Shown here piece after piece: positions 7,371 through 16,700 of a DNA stretch of 36,201 nucleotides. The stretch is from the NCBI GenBank assembly GCA_026993705.1, contig JALWSJ010000422.1, forward strand, positions 1 to 36,201, given 5' to 3'. Below the pieces are notes generated by a model, which saw only the letters and a list, made by a program, of their open reading frames with translations, was not told where the DNA came from and did not search any database. The translations under genes were made by a program, and so were the position numbers. Origin of the DNA: Flavobacteriales bacterium. GTDB lineage: Bacteria > Bacteroidota > Bacteroidia > Flavobacteriales_D > Parvicellaceae. Numbering within the stretch: the stretch's first letter is position 1; each line of letters begins with the position of its first letter.

Positions 7371-8093
7371 TCAACGGTTAAATACCGATTCTAATACTTC
7401 AATAGAACGAATACTTCCTACGGGGATTTCAGTTTGGACTTCTATGTATTGTACCATTTTTTTTAACAGATTTTTTTTTACGCTATTCGCAATTCTAAGA
7501 GCTGTTTCATTAGCAAAATTCGTGCCTAATATCGTTTTAAAAGCCAACGACTCTTCATGGGTAAAATGTATTTTTTGAGGTTGGTTTACACGCTCAAATA
7601 AGCCTGTTTCAAGGTTAAACAAATCAATACTTTGATTTTTTCCGAAATTCGGCATAATTCCCAATTCTTTAATCAGCTGAACAAGAAACAGATGATGAAA
7701 AATAGGAGAAAAATCTTCGGTATCAAAATAGGTGATTAAATATTCTAACTTTTCATACAGCGATTCGTTGGGTGCAGATTCTTGAAGGGTTTTCGCAAGA
7801 ACTTCGGTTAAAAAAATAGCAACAGTGGTTTTTCTTATATCAGAAGTAATGCTTTGCGTAGGCTTAAACAATTTTACTTTGTTTCCAAAATTTAATTCCC
7901 TGTCTGGTTTAAAATTGGAAGTCAATTCAATGTAATGAAAAGGTTGCAACAAAGCTAAACCGCCCTTTTTTCGTTTAATCCCCTTCACGATAAACGAAAC
8001 CGTTCCATACTCCTTTGTATATAACCGTACAATTACGCTTGTATCACCGTAACTTATATGGTTCAAGTATAAACCTGTAATATTTTGTTGCAT
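7371..8093 (-). CDS. recO: DNA repair protein RecO
   Basis: RecO works with RecR, and in many bacteria RecF, to load RecA on SSB-coated single strands during gap repair. The protein has an N-terminal OB fold (TGLYLNHISYGDTSVIVRLY, then YGTVSFIVKGIKRKKGG and LLQPFHYIEL). A helical region follows, with TTVAIFLTEVLAKTLQES and HHLFLVQLIKELGIMPNF, both typical of RecO. The zinc-binding cysteines found in some RecO proteins are absent. I chose ATG at 8093. A longer form would need a TTG at 8108 and adds only MFVEI. The hairpin at 8106-8144 should terminate transcripts of the PfkB-family gene upstream, so recO probably has its own promoter, but I saw no exact -7 box. Confidence 0.9.
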   Translation of the reverse strand: MQQNITGLYLNHISYGDTSVIVRLYTKEYGTVSFIVKGIKRKKGGLALLQPFHYIELTSNFKPDRELNFGNKVKLFKPTQSITSDIRKTTVAIFLTEVLAKTLQESAPNESLYEKLEYLITYFDTEDFSPIFHHLFLVQLIKELGIMPNFGKNQSIDLFNLETGLFERVNQPQKIHFTHEESLAFKTILGTNFANETALRIANSVKKNLLKKMVQYIEVQTEIPVGSIRSIEVLESVFNR

Positions 8094-8105
8094 AATCTCG
8101 ACAAA

Positions 8106-8144
8106 CAAAAAAAGAGGAAATTACACATTTGTAAATTCCTCTTT
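8106..8144 (-). terminator. Intrinsic terminator after the PfkB-family gene
   Basis: On the minus strand, AAAGAGGAATTTAC and GTAATTTCCTCTTT form a 14-bp stem with one mismatch and a 6-nt loop. A T run (TTTTTTTG) follows directly. It lies between the stop at 8166 and recO at 8093, so it ends the upstream transcript. The stem also has A-rich flanks and could act in both directions. Confidence 0.75.
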
Positions 8145-8165
8145 CTTTAAAAAGTTAATCTCATC

Positions 8166-9104
8166 TTACTTCTCTACCACAGCAGGAAACTCCAATGAAA
8201 AGTTAGTCAACTCCGCAAATTCATTAATTCTATCGGCGATTTCTTCCATAGTTAAATCTCTCAAACGCTCGATACCAAATTTTTCTACGGTAAACGAAGC
8301 CATAGCCGACCCCATAATGATGGCATTCTTCATGTTTTCCCAAGATAAATCTCCAGTAGCCGCCAAATGACCGATAAAACCTCCAGCAAACGTATCTCCA
8401 GCTCCTGTTGGATCAAAAACTTCTTCTAAAGGAAGGGCTGGTGCAAAAAATACTTTTTCTTCATTAAACAATAACGCACCATGCTCACCTTTTTTGATAA
8501 TTAAGGTAGAAGGTCCCATTGTCAATATTTTACGAGCCGCTTTACGCAACGAATATTCACCTGAAAGCAAACGAGCTTCTTCGTCATTGATGGTTAAAAC
8601 ATCCACTTCCTGAATCACTTTTTTCAAATCATCCATCGCCACTTCCATCCAAAAATTCATTGTATCTAACACAATCAATTTAGGTCTATTTTGTAACCGT
8701 TGAATTACTTTTAATTGAGTAGCAGGCGTCAGATTTCCCAACATCAAATACTCGCAATCCTGATAACTATCTGGTATAATTGGGTCGAAATTTTCCAAAA
8801 CATTCAGTTGCGTATCCAACGTATCTCTACTGTTCATATCGTTATGATATTTCCCCGACCAAAAAAACGTTTTCTCACCTTTTTTCACCTGCAACCCTTC
8901 GGTTATAATATCTTTTTCTTTAAACATATCCAACACATCCTGAGGAAAATCCTCACCAACCACCGAAACGATTTTTGCTTGTTTTGTGAAATATGAAGCT
9001 GCCAAACTAATATAAGTGCAAGCTCCTCCAATAATTTTATCGGTCTTTCCGAAAGGGGTTTCTATAGCATCAAAAGCTACCGTACCAACGTTTACTAAGC
9101 TCAT
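8166..9104 (-). CDS. PfkB-family sugar/nucleoside kinase
   Basis: This is an ATP-dependent kinase of the ribokinase fold. The 312-residue protein shows GGACTYISLAASYFT near residue 26, the family's N-terminal substrate/Gly-rich segment (G26-G27). It also has VLDTMNFWME, TINDEEARLL (NDEEA loop near 172), TLIIKKGEHGALL, and the C-terminal PfkB signature DPTGAGDTFAGGF at 231-243 with the catalytic base Asp237. I recall this subgroup as a widespread, uncharacterised flavobacterial sugar kinase. The substrate (ribose, adenosine, fructose-type or other) cannot be assigned. It has an exact -7 box at 9133-9140 and a terminator after it, so it is probably monocistronic. Structured repeat copy b lies 49 nt upstream of that -7 box. 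Confidence 0.88.
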   Translation of the reverse strand: MSLVNVGTVAFDAIETPFGKTDKIIGGACTYISLAASYFTKQAKIVSVVGEDFPQDVLDMFKEKDIITEGLQVKKGEKTFFWSGKYHNDMNSRDTLDTQLNVLENFDPIIPDSYQDCEYLMLGNLTPATQLKVIQRLQNRPKLIVLDTMNFWMEVAMDDLKKVIQEVDVLTINDEEARLLSGEYSLRKAARKILTMGPSTLIIKKGEHGALLFNEEKVFFAPALPLEEVFDPTGAGDTFAGGFIGHLAATGDLSWENMKNAIIMGSAMASFTVEKFGIERLRDLTMEEIADRINEFAELTNFSLEFPAVVEK

Positions 9105-9132
9105 TATTTTTTGTTTTAATTTTTATATGCCA

Positions 9133-9140
9133 CAAAGGTA
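9133..9140 (-). promoter_or_regulatory. -7 box for the PfkB-family kinase gene
   Basis: On the minus strand TACCTTTG matches TAnnTTTG exactly, 28 nt before the ATG at 9104. No clean TTTG was found at -33. The 3' end of repeat copy b (9190) lies 49 nt upstream, so the repeat would not be in this mRNA leader. Confidence 0.55.
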
Positions 9141-9189
9141 CTTTTTTCTTTTTAAATTAAAATAGTTTTTTACCTCTATATGATGATTT

Positions 9190-9340
9190 GGGCGTTTCCA
9201 TTACAGCATAAAAAAGTGGTGTAGTTCTCACTACACCACTTTTTAACGCTGTAATGGTCGGGCTATCACTACTCACTCTTTTGGTTTGCATATATGCAAC
9301 AAACCAAAAGGAGTTCAAACATACCGTTCTATCCCTAACG
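9190..9340 (-). ncRNA. Structured repeat copy b (Flavo-1-like RNA)
   Basis: Read on the minus strand. The outer helix is GCGTT/AACGC. The first arm has the same hairpin and linkers as copy a (ACTC/GAGT around a bulged C; 3-nt TTG bulge). The second hairpin is of the ATTACAGC type: ATTACAGCGTTAAAAAGTGG pairs with its 3' arm with one G.U and one U.U, to a TGAGAA loop. The 5' end sits 4 bp past the stop of the FG-GAP gene and the 3' end faces the PfkB-family gene on the same strand. Confidence 0.8.
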
Positions 9341-9344
9341 CGGG

Positions 9345-12300
9345 TTACTTCTTCATCACCAAACTCGTTGACTTCTTTTCTCCAACCGAAACGCCCACAA
9401 AATAAGCTCCTTTTGGTAAATATTGTAGATTGATAGTTACTTGAGTCTTATTCAAGTTTGTTTTTCGATATACGATAGCTCCGATTGAATTAGTAACCCA
9501 TATTTCTTCTATTTCTCTCGGTGATTCAATCATTAAGAAATCGGTTAGCGGATTAGGATAAATTCTTACGTTTACATCTTCATATAGAGATAGAACATTT
9601 ACAGAGCTATCAATTGTTAAAGCAGTTTCTATTATACTATCGCAGTTATATTGATTTGTTAACGTATCGTAATACGTTCCTTGTGTAGATTGGTAGCTAC
9701 CCTCCAAGAGGATGCTGTCGCCTAAAAATATAGTCGTATCTACGTGAATCAATTCGCTCGGGTTAACCATCAATGTTGTTTCTATTATACTATCGCAACC
9801 GTTCACCGCCGAATAAGTTACAGGATAAGTTCCTGCTACACTTTGGTAGGTACTCCCGATTTGCACACTATCTCCTTGACAAATAGTTACTGTTTCCGTC
9901 CCTGAATAAGTTGGTAAAATAGATAAATAAGTGGTTGTTGTACTATCGCAACCACCTATACCTACATAATTATCGTGATAAATTCCAGCTGTAAATTGGT
10001 ATGTTCCTTCTAATAAAATACTATCACCTTGACAAATCGAGGTAAAGACGGAACCGTTATACACAGAAGTAACAGTAAGCTGTGTTAATACTACGCTATC
10101 ACAACCTACAGAAGAAACCAATGTATCATAATAATTACCGGATGTTGTTTGATATGTTCCCTCTAACAACATACTGTCGCCCTGACAAATAAAAGCAGAA
10201 TGAACAAAGAAATTCGGCATATTAATCACATGGGTAACAATAGTACTATCGCAACCGGATGAACTTGTAAAATAATCAGAATAATATCCGCCGGCTATTT
10301 GATAGCTGCCCCCTGCATAAACACTATCTCCGGCACATAAATAGAAATTTGTCGTATCTGAATAAACAGGATTTACAACTAAGTGCGTTACAACAAGACT
10401 ATCACAGAAGGTGTTGTTTATCAACGTATCAACATAATAATCTTCTGTTGTTTGATATGCTCCTTGTAAAAACACACTATCTCCTTGACAAATAGAGACA
10501 GTCATAATTACGGTATCTTTTCGTCCTGCTGCTAAAATTGATTTTACAATACTATCACAACCAAAATAAGATACTAATGTGTCTTGTAAGGTTGTTGGAG
10601 TAGTATAATAAACTCCACCAACCTGAACACTATCGTTGGGGCAAATAGATAGATGTTGGATATAAATAGAGTCGGAAAAATCAACAACCACATTGATAAT
10701 GCTATCTGCTCCAGAATTAGCGGTCAGCGTATCATAGTAAGTTCCTGACTCATGATAGTAAACGCTTCCAACTTGAATACTATCACCGAAACAAACATGT
10801 TGTTGTGTAGTTGTGTTTTCAATGATTTCAACAATTTGATTTACAGGAACATTAAGTTCTGTTTGCACAGCTCCACTACCCCAATACACCAAAAGAGTAT
10901 CTATTGTTGAAACAGTTCCTAAACCAAAATGAGCTTTGGTACTGTTGTGCGACAGATAGCCAGAGCCACCATCAATTTCTCTGATAAAACTTTGACCTCC
11001 AGCTATTAGTTTAATGTGTGAACCATAAGCATCTCTATTGTTTTGAGTACCTGTTAATTTTACCTCTAACCAGTTATTCGTATTTGAGGTTTGGTTTTTA
11101 AAAAACATCGTTCTGTGCACTGTATTAGAATCAGCATTGACATTGACGAGAACAAAATCCAAATCTCCATCGTTATCGAAATCTGAATAAGCAGCTCCCC
11201 TTGAACGAGTTGAATCTAACAATCCTTCGGTTAGTGCTACATCAGAAAAAATTCCGCCGCTGTTTTGAAACAAATTATTGTATTGGTATTGGTTAGGTTC
11301 TTCAAACATCATTTGTCCGCTGGCTACAAATAAATCCAAAGAGGTACTGTTGTCGTAATCAAAAAAGAAACCACTCCACGAAGTTACAGACGGTGCTTCT
11401 ATCCCCAACGAAGGAGCTGTATTGCCAAATGTTTTATTTCCATTATTCTTTTTTAGTAGATTTTCCATCATATTACTTACGTAATAATCCAAGTAACCAT
11501 CTTCGTTATAATCGCCTACCGCAATACTCATTGCATCAATAGCATCATTTGCATTCGCTACTTGAGAAATATCGGCAAACGAATCTAAAGGATAGAGATT
11601 TTCATATATTTTATTGTGAAGCCCTAATGAGGTTATACCAAAATCATTTCCAATCATTATATCCACATCGTTGTCATTATCAAAATCTGTAAAGGTTACC
11701 GCTAAACTTGCATTTGTGTCTGCAACCCCTAATAATGATGCTTTTTCAGTAAATGTATTATTACCGTTATTTACGTACAGATAATTAGCTTCAAAACCTG
11801 CCACACTATCATAAAAATGAGAAGTGGGAGAATAATGAAAATCAACATAATTCGCCACGTAAACATCCAAAAAGCCGTCTAAATTATAATCACCAAAAGT
11901 AACGGACGTACTCCAAGCTGTATCAGTTATACCTGCAGTTGTGGAAATATCTGTAAATGTATTATTGCCATTATTTAACAATAAAATATTTGCTGAAAAC
12001 TTATCGGTGGTTACAAAAACATCTCTATCTCCATCATTATCGATATCACCCGATGCCACTCCAACTGTATTTTGATTGGCAGTAAAAGTTAAACCTGCAG
12101 CTACACCAACCTCTGTGAATGTACCGTCTTGGTTGTTTTCGTATAATAAATCTCTTCCTTTTCCTCCTGTTAGATATAAATCGTCATATCCGTCATTGTT
12201 ATAATCGAAGAAAGCAGCACCTCCCCCCATTAACTGTTCATCTACATGTAGGTGATTAATTCCGACAGTTGATGATGATTCAAGAAATGTTTGTGCTTGA

Positions 12301-12356
12301 GTATGTATTGCTCCTACTGTAAGGGTTAGCAGAATTAGATAACTTAATCTGGTCAT
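9345..12356 (-). CDS. T9SS cargo: FG-GAP/ASPIC-UnbV protein with eight Cys-Gly-Asp-Ser repeats
   Basis: This is a 1003-residue secreted protein. It has a signal peptide to about residue 22 (HTQAQ). FG-GAP/VCBS calcium-binding blades follow to about 435, with repeated DxDNDGDxD motifs (DIDNDGDRDVFV, DYNLDGFLDVYV, DFDNDNDVDI, DFDNDGDLDFVL). Next is an ASPIC/UnbV domain at about 440-512 (KLTGTQNNRDAYGSHIKL). Eight repeats of about 50 residues run from 522 to about 915, each with the pattern CxGDSVxxGxxYQ, then YYDTL, then GCDS. A type A T9SS sorting domain starts near 928 (VRIYPNPLTDFLMIE) and ends GAYFVGVSVGEKKSTSLVMKK. It is probably exported and anchored on the cell surface. The ligand is unknown; FG-GAP blades suggest adhesion. 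It has a textbook Bacteroidota promoter at 12419-12449. Confidence 0.9.
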   Translation of the reverse strand: MTRLSYLILLTLTVGAIHTQAQTFLESSSTVGINHLHVDEQLMGGGAAFFDYNNDGYDDLYLTGGKGRDLLYENNQDGTFTEVGVAAGLTFTANQNTVGVASGDIDNDGDRDVFVTTDKFSANILLLNNGNNTFTDISTTAGITDTAWSTSVTFGDYNLDGFLDVYVANYVDFHYSPTSHFYDSVAGFEANYLYVNNGNNTFTEKASLLGVADTNASLAVTFTDFDNDNDVDIMIGNDFGITSLGLHNKIYENLYPLDSFADISQVANANDAIDAMSIAVGDYNEDGYLDYYVSNMMENLLKKNNGNKTFGNTAPSLGIEAPSVTSWSGFFFDYDNSTSLDLFVASGQMMFEEPNQYQYNNLFQNSGGIFSDVALTEGLLDSTRSRGAAYSDFDNDGDLDFVLVNVNADSNTVHRTMFFKNQTSNTNNWLEVKLTGTQNNRDAYGSHIKLIAGGQSFIREIDGGSGYLSHNSTKAHFGLGTVSTIDTLLVYWGSGAVQTELNVPVNQIVEIIENTTTQQHVCFGDSIQVGSVYYHESGTYYDTLTANSGADSIINVVVDFSDSIYIQHLSICPNDSVQVGGVYYTTPTTLQDTLVSYFGCDSIVKSILAAGRKDTVIMTVSICQGDSVFLQGAYQTTEDYYVDTLINNTFCDSLVVTHLVVNPVYSDTTNFYLCAGDSVYAGGSYQIAGGYYSDYFTSSSGCDSTIVTHVINMPNFFVHSAFICQGDSMLLEGTYQTTSGNYYDTLVSSVGCDSVVLTQLTVTSVYNGSVFTSICQGDSILLEGTYQFTAGIYHDNYVGIGGCDSTTTTYLSILPTYSGTETVTICQGDSVQIGSTYQSVAGTYPVTYSAVNGCDSIIETTLMVNPSELIHVDTTIFLGDSILLEGSYQSTQGTYYDTLTNQYNCDSIIETALTIDSSVNVLSLYEDVNVRIYPNPLTDFLMIESPREIEEIWVTNSIGAIVYRKTNLNKTQVTINLQYLPKGAYFVGVSVGEKKSTSLVMKK

Positions 12357-12418
12357 AATTGTAACGTTTGCTTATGATTATACGATTGTATTCCCTACGA
12401 GAAAATACTTTAATTAAT

Positions 12419-12449
12419 CAAATATAGGTATAATTGAATGATTTTCAAA
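12419..12449 (-). promoter_or_regulatory. Promoter of the FG-GAP T9SS cargo gene
   Basis: On the minus strand TTTG, 19 nt, then TATATTTG: an exact match to the Bacteroidota -33/-7 consensus with ideal spacing. It predicts a start near 12411 and a leader of about 55 nt before the ATG at 12356. It is the clearest promoter in the window. Confidence 0.75.
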
Positions 12450-12516
12450 TAGAGATAATGATTGGTATTGAGGATTTTATTCGAATTGTTGTATAATTTG
12501 TTTTATTTACTTCTTC

Positions 12517-12540
12517 CGCACTAGGGATTGGTATCCCTAA
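12517..12540. repeat. Orphan repeat terminus facing R2 copy 1
   Basis: CGCACTAGGGAT (12517-12528) is the terminal word of the repeat families. After TGGT it is followed by ATCCCTAA, which opens the next R2 copy. Together they make a 7-bp stem (TAGGGAT/ATCCCTA) with a 4-nt loop. It carries the same GCACT variant as structured repeat copy c. Confidence 0.55.
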
Positions 12541-12692
12541 CACGAGTGAAATAGACGGTATAAAGCGTTTTTTTCATTCCTTATCCTTCTTCAAAAAATA
12601 TTTCTATAGCGGGTGCTATGCAAAGATTTTTTTCATCGTCTAAGAAACCAAAAATTCACTTTCTCTCCGCCAATTTCACTCGCACTAGGGAT
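12533..12692. repeat. R2 repeat, copy 1 (full length, ~160 bp)
   Basis: The inverted ends are ATCCCTAACACGAGTGAAAT at the left and ATTTCACTCGCACTAGGGAT at the right. The interior matches the reverse complement of R2 copy 3 (32245-32403) over most of its length: ATAAAGCGTTTTT, CCTTATCCTTCTTCAAAA, an ATAGC-GGGT-GCTAT hairpin, and TTTTTCATCGTCTAAGAAAC, then AAAATTCACTTTCTC. The right end overlaps the 5' end of structured repeat copy c. No coding potential is seen. Confidence 0.75.
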
Positions 12693-12829
12693 AGAACGGC
12701 GTGTTTGAACTCCTTTTTCTCTCTCGCTGTTCGAGAGAAAAAGAGTGAGTAGTGATAGCCCGACCCCATTTTATGAAAACAATGTTTCGCGTTAGCGATA
12801 TGTTGTTTTCATAAAATGGGGGAGTGCCC
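12682..12829 (+). ncRNA. Structured repeat copy c (Flavo-1-like RNA), compensated outer helix
   Basis: This copy has GCACT at the 5' end and AGTGC at the 3' end, where all others have GCGTT and AACGC. The double change keeps the helix paired. The first hairpin is a different sequence (CTTTTTCTCTC pairs with GAGAGAAAAAG) with a 2-nt bulge. The flanking ACTC/GAGT and GATAGCCCGACC match copy a. The second hairpin, CCCATTTTATGAAAACAA and its complement, has an apical TGTTTCGC-GTTA-GCGATATG with two wobbles and one U.U. The 3' end overlaps by one base the TAG stop of the convergent GHMP kinase gene. Confidence 0.8.
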
Positions 12830-13755
12830 TACAATATCATATCGGAATAATTTAATATTGTTTTATACCCTTTTTCTTCAAAATAGTGCATGTTATTTTT
12901 ATTGCCTGTAACTAAGACAAAATCTCCTCCCCAGGCTCCTAGTGATTTGACAATTCCTCCTTGATAATCGGAAAAAAGTTTCGGCTGTATTGGTTCTTGT
13001 TGTAATATTTCCGCTACGATATTTTCGTGTTCGTTAAGGTAATGTTCAAACGATTGCAAATCAGAAACTGTGGTTAAAGCTGCTGAAATTTCGCTTACGC
13101 GTTGCACTTTTTGGTAAAAACTATCGTCTTTCTTTGTCTTTTTCTGATATTCTTTTATTTCTGCGTAACTGTTTTGTTTTTGATTGAGGTGAACAAAATA
13201 GATTTTATCATTAAAGTCTGGAAAAAAATCAACAGGTGAAATAATTGCCTTTTTTGCTTTCTTTTGGTATAATATTGGTGTGTTTGAATTGGCACAAGCT
13301 ACATCGTACCCACTACCACTAAAGACATTAAAAAACAGAGTCAACACATCTATTTCAAACCATTTTGCTATATTGTTTAGGAGGGTAGAGCTACTTCCTA
13401 ACCCCCAATTTCTAGGAAACTCTAAGCGTGTGGTTACCTGATAACTTTTTTGTTGTTCAAAAATAGTTTTGGTTGATTGGTTTTGTGTAGATTGTAGAAT
13501 TTTGATTAATGTCTCAGCCGTTTTTTTATCACTGGTTTTGAGTATTGAAAAGTTGTTGATTTGTATTTCGGCGGTAAACCAACTATTTTCTTCATTATCT
13601 ATACTGTTCCATTTTAGAATTGAGCCTTTATTTGGTTGTACTTCTTCTACTTGCAAGCTCTGCCCAAATTTAGTAGGCAAAGCAAGGGTTGTTGCTCCAT
13701 CTAAAGCCAGATACTCCCCCGTGAGCATTAATTTACCATTGCTGTGATAGTGCAT
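12829..13755 (-). CDS. GHMP kinase, GYDIA-type family
   Basis: This is a small-molecule kinase of the GHMP superfamily (galacto-, homoserine, mevalonate and phosphomevalonate kinases). The 308-residue protein has an N-terminal GKLMLTGEYLALDGATTLA segment, the ATP-binding loop PRNWGLGSSS (GLGSSS at 118-123) and SGSGYDVA at 146-153. The last corresponds to the GYDIA motif that names this Bacteroidota family. The C-terminal GAWGGDFVLVTG is the GHMP C-terminal glycine motif. The substrate is not established to my knowledge; mevalonate-pathway steps are the usual suggestion. Its ATG follows the stop of the large PKD/CHU_C gene with no gap (TAAATG), so the two are surely co-transcribed. The 3' end is overlapped by repeat copy c on the other strand. 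Confidence 0.88.
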   Translation of the reverse strand: MHYHSNGKLMLTGEYLALDGATTLALPTKFGQSLQVEEVQPNKGSILKWNSIDNEENSWFTAEIQINNFSILKTSDKKTAETLIKILQSTQNQSTKTIFEQQKSYQVTTRLEFPRNWGLGSSSTLLNNIAKWFEIDVLTLFFNVFSGSGYDVACANSNTPILYQKKAKKAIISPVDFFPDFNDKIYFVHLNQKQNSYAEIKEYQKKTKKDDSFYQKVQRVSEISAALTTVSDLQSFEHYLNEHENIVAEILQQEPIQPKLFSDYQGGIVKSLGAWGGDFVLVTGNKNNMHYFEEKGYKTILNYSDMIL

Positions 13756-16700
13756 TTATCGTATTAAATTTACGTGTCCTCGGTATTCGTGCGATTTTCC
13801 AAAAACGTCTTTCAATAAAACTTTATAGGTGTAAACATCTTGTTGAGCTGGAACTCCTTTGTAAGTGCCGTCCCACGGAATAAAAGAATCGGTAAAGTAA
13901 ATCATTTTTCCCCAACGGTCAAAAATCATAAATTGAAAATTGTCTTCTACGATGGCGTAGCCTTTTAAGAAGAAGGTATCGTTTTCTCCATCACCATTTG
14001 GTGTAAACGTGTTAGGAATATAGACATTTAATACGGCTTCGATTCTTACGTTTCTAGTTGTAGTGTCTTTACAATTGTACTCTGTCGTAACGATGTGCGT
14101 TACTTCATACGTTCCCGTATCCGGATAGAGATGAACAGGGGCAAACATAGTAGAAGAATCTATATCACCAAAATACCATAAGTAGGTCACCCCTCCTTCA
14201 TCGTTATTTTCGAACTCTATTTCGGTTTCATACATATTGGTTTTAGGTGGTAATGCTTCAAAACTAGCTAACGGTTTAGGCCAAACGGTAATATATTCTT
14301 CTCGCAAAAGCGTATCGTAACAGCCCAAGTTATTTTGTGTAATTAATTGTACACCAAAAGTTTTTGTGTCGGTATGGCTTAGGTTTTCAAAACAAACAAC
14401 TTGTGTTGAATCAAATGATTGATCATTTTCTTCAAATGACCAAAAGCGAGCTACGATACTCCCGGCATTCGGTACGGTTAAATCAGAAAATTCAGTGCAA
14501 TTCGGTTGACAGTATTCTGTTAAAGTTGCTGTAAAATCATTGGTTGGTTTCGCAAGAACGGTTACAGTATTTTCTGTAGTATCCACACAACCAAAATCTG
14601 TTTGAGCAATCAACTGTACATTATAATCTCCATCTTGTTCGTAATCGTGAGAAGGGTTGGGCAATGTAGATGTGTTATTTTGTGTGTCGTCAAAATCCCA
14701 AGACCATCCTACTACTAATCCCCACACAACCGAGGATTGATCAGTAAAAGCTGTGGCTTCTCCATTTTCACAGACTGTTGTTTGAGAAAAAGCAGCTATC
14801 GGTTCAGGGTAAATAGTAATCGTATGCGATGTATCATTAATACACCCATGATTGGAAGTAGCGATTAATGTAATGGTATAATCTCCTTCTTGTGGATATT
14901 TGTGTTTTTCTTGTTCAACGCTTGAAAAAGCAGAACCATCACCATAATTCCAAACCCAACTCGATATATTATCAGGAGCATTGATGGTGGTTAAATTTAC
15001 AAAAGTTACAGAATCATATTCACATTCCGGTTCAAAAGAAAAATCTACTTGCGGAATTGGATAACGAGTGGTAGTTTTTACCAGTGTATCATTACAGTTT
15101 TTATCAGTAATAACAATCAACTTGACATCATACGAGCCATCATTAACATAATGGTGTGTAGGGCTTTCTGCAGTAGATTGAATCAGGGTTGCGGAAGTGG
15201 TATCTCCGAAATTCCAATTCCATGTTTCTATCGTTCCGCTTGCGACGCTTGAAGCATCGGTAAAAACCGGATCGGTATATAAACAATCGTCCGTAAAATT
15301 AAAATCGGCGACAGGCTCATCGTAAACTTGTATGATTTGAGTGCTATCATCGGTACAGCCATTTCCTGCATCTACACTAAGATGAACAGCATAATCTCCG
15401 GCAGCAGTATAATCGTGTGTTGCATCAAATGTTGTTGCAGGAGGAGTTTCGTCGCCAAAATCCCAAGAGTAACTGAATAAATTAACACTTCCTTGTGTCA
15501 GGTTGGTGAAGTTGGCAGTTTCCTCAAGACAAATACTATCGAAATCAAAACCGGCTATCGGTCCTGGTTTTACGGTAACGGTTACCGTTGTATCATGCGT
15601 ACAACCAAAGCTATTGGTTACCGTGTAAGTATAGTCATAATTTCCTGCTGTGTTTTGTTGAGCACAAAGAGTATCACCGTCAGATGATAAATAGGTCATA
15701 CCCGATCCTGAAAGAACAGAAGAATCTGCATTCGGACCTATCGTTGGAGATAAGGCTGTCAAATCAACATACAAACTAGGGTCTATGTTTACACTCCAGC
15801 CAAAAACATCTCCTTCATCTTGAGCCCACATATCACAAATTTGCAACGTCCACGTTCCGTTTAATTCGCACCCCACCAACCCACTTAAACTTTGTACACT
15901 CGCGTAAGTGCCGGGAGGCAACATACCGCCTGCTCCACTATTTGCCCACGTAGGGTTACTGGTTGTTGGAGACCAATAATAATCACCACCTAGGTCAGCT
16001 CCCCCGCCACCTTGTTGGTGCATAATAACCGATTGACCACTAGGGCAAATAATGGATATAATTAAATCACCAATAAAAGTGTGTTGCATATTGGCATAAA
16101 CACTTTGTAATTGGTTTATATTGGTTAAGTGTGATCCAACAGGAAAGACATTAAAAAACTGTGTCGCCTGAAAACAACTCCCTACATCATCGGGAATGTG
16201 AATGCCTTGTCCAAACATATTCGGAGCAGGAGCGGGTAAAGGTGGCGATGTTGCTCCGGCTTCCAAACAGAAAATTTCCCCTTCACACACCGATTTACTT
16301 TCTAAAGAAAAAACAGGATCCGTTTCAACTATTACCTCCACAAAAGCTGCGTTTTTATTTTTACACCCGTTATCATCTTTTACCTCCAAACTCACAATAT
16401 ATCTTCCTGTTTGATTGAATGTATGGCTAGTTGTAGGTATAGTATTTGCTTCGTTTGTTCCGTCACCAAAATCCCAATCATATTCCGAAAGTGTAAACCC
16501 CGGTTGAGCCGTAGAGTTAGAACCGTCTAAATTTACGGTTGTCCCTTTACAAATTTGAACTAAGGGATTAGTAGGTGTAGCTACTCCGGCAAGAGGATAA
16601 GCACAAGGAATTTCGCATTTAACCGAAGCATTAAACACTCCATTGTCTGCCCCATCCGATACAAAATGAAGGGTTAAGCAACCCGAAGTATTATTAATAG

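Larger units (their letters stand above)
12357..12828. other. Intergenic repeat island between the FG-GAP gene and the GHMP kinase gene
   Basis: This region has no gene. It holds the promoter of the FG-GAP gene (12419-12449), an orphan repeat end at 12517-12528, a full R2 repeat (12533-12692) and structured repeat copy c (12682-12829). The FG-GAP gene leaves this region and the GHMP kinase gene ends in it, both on the minus strand. Confidence 0.8.

Noticed and set aside
9600..10800. Regularly spaced similar DNA words (ACTATCACCTTGACAAAT and variants), like a CRISPR array
   Set aside because: They are the codons of the ~50-residue CxGDS repeats in the FG-GAP protein; spacing follows the protein repeats, the copies are diverged, and no cas genes are present.
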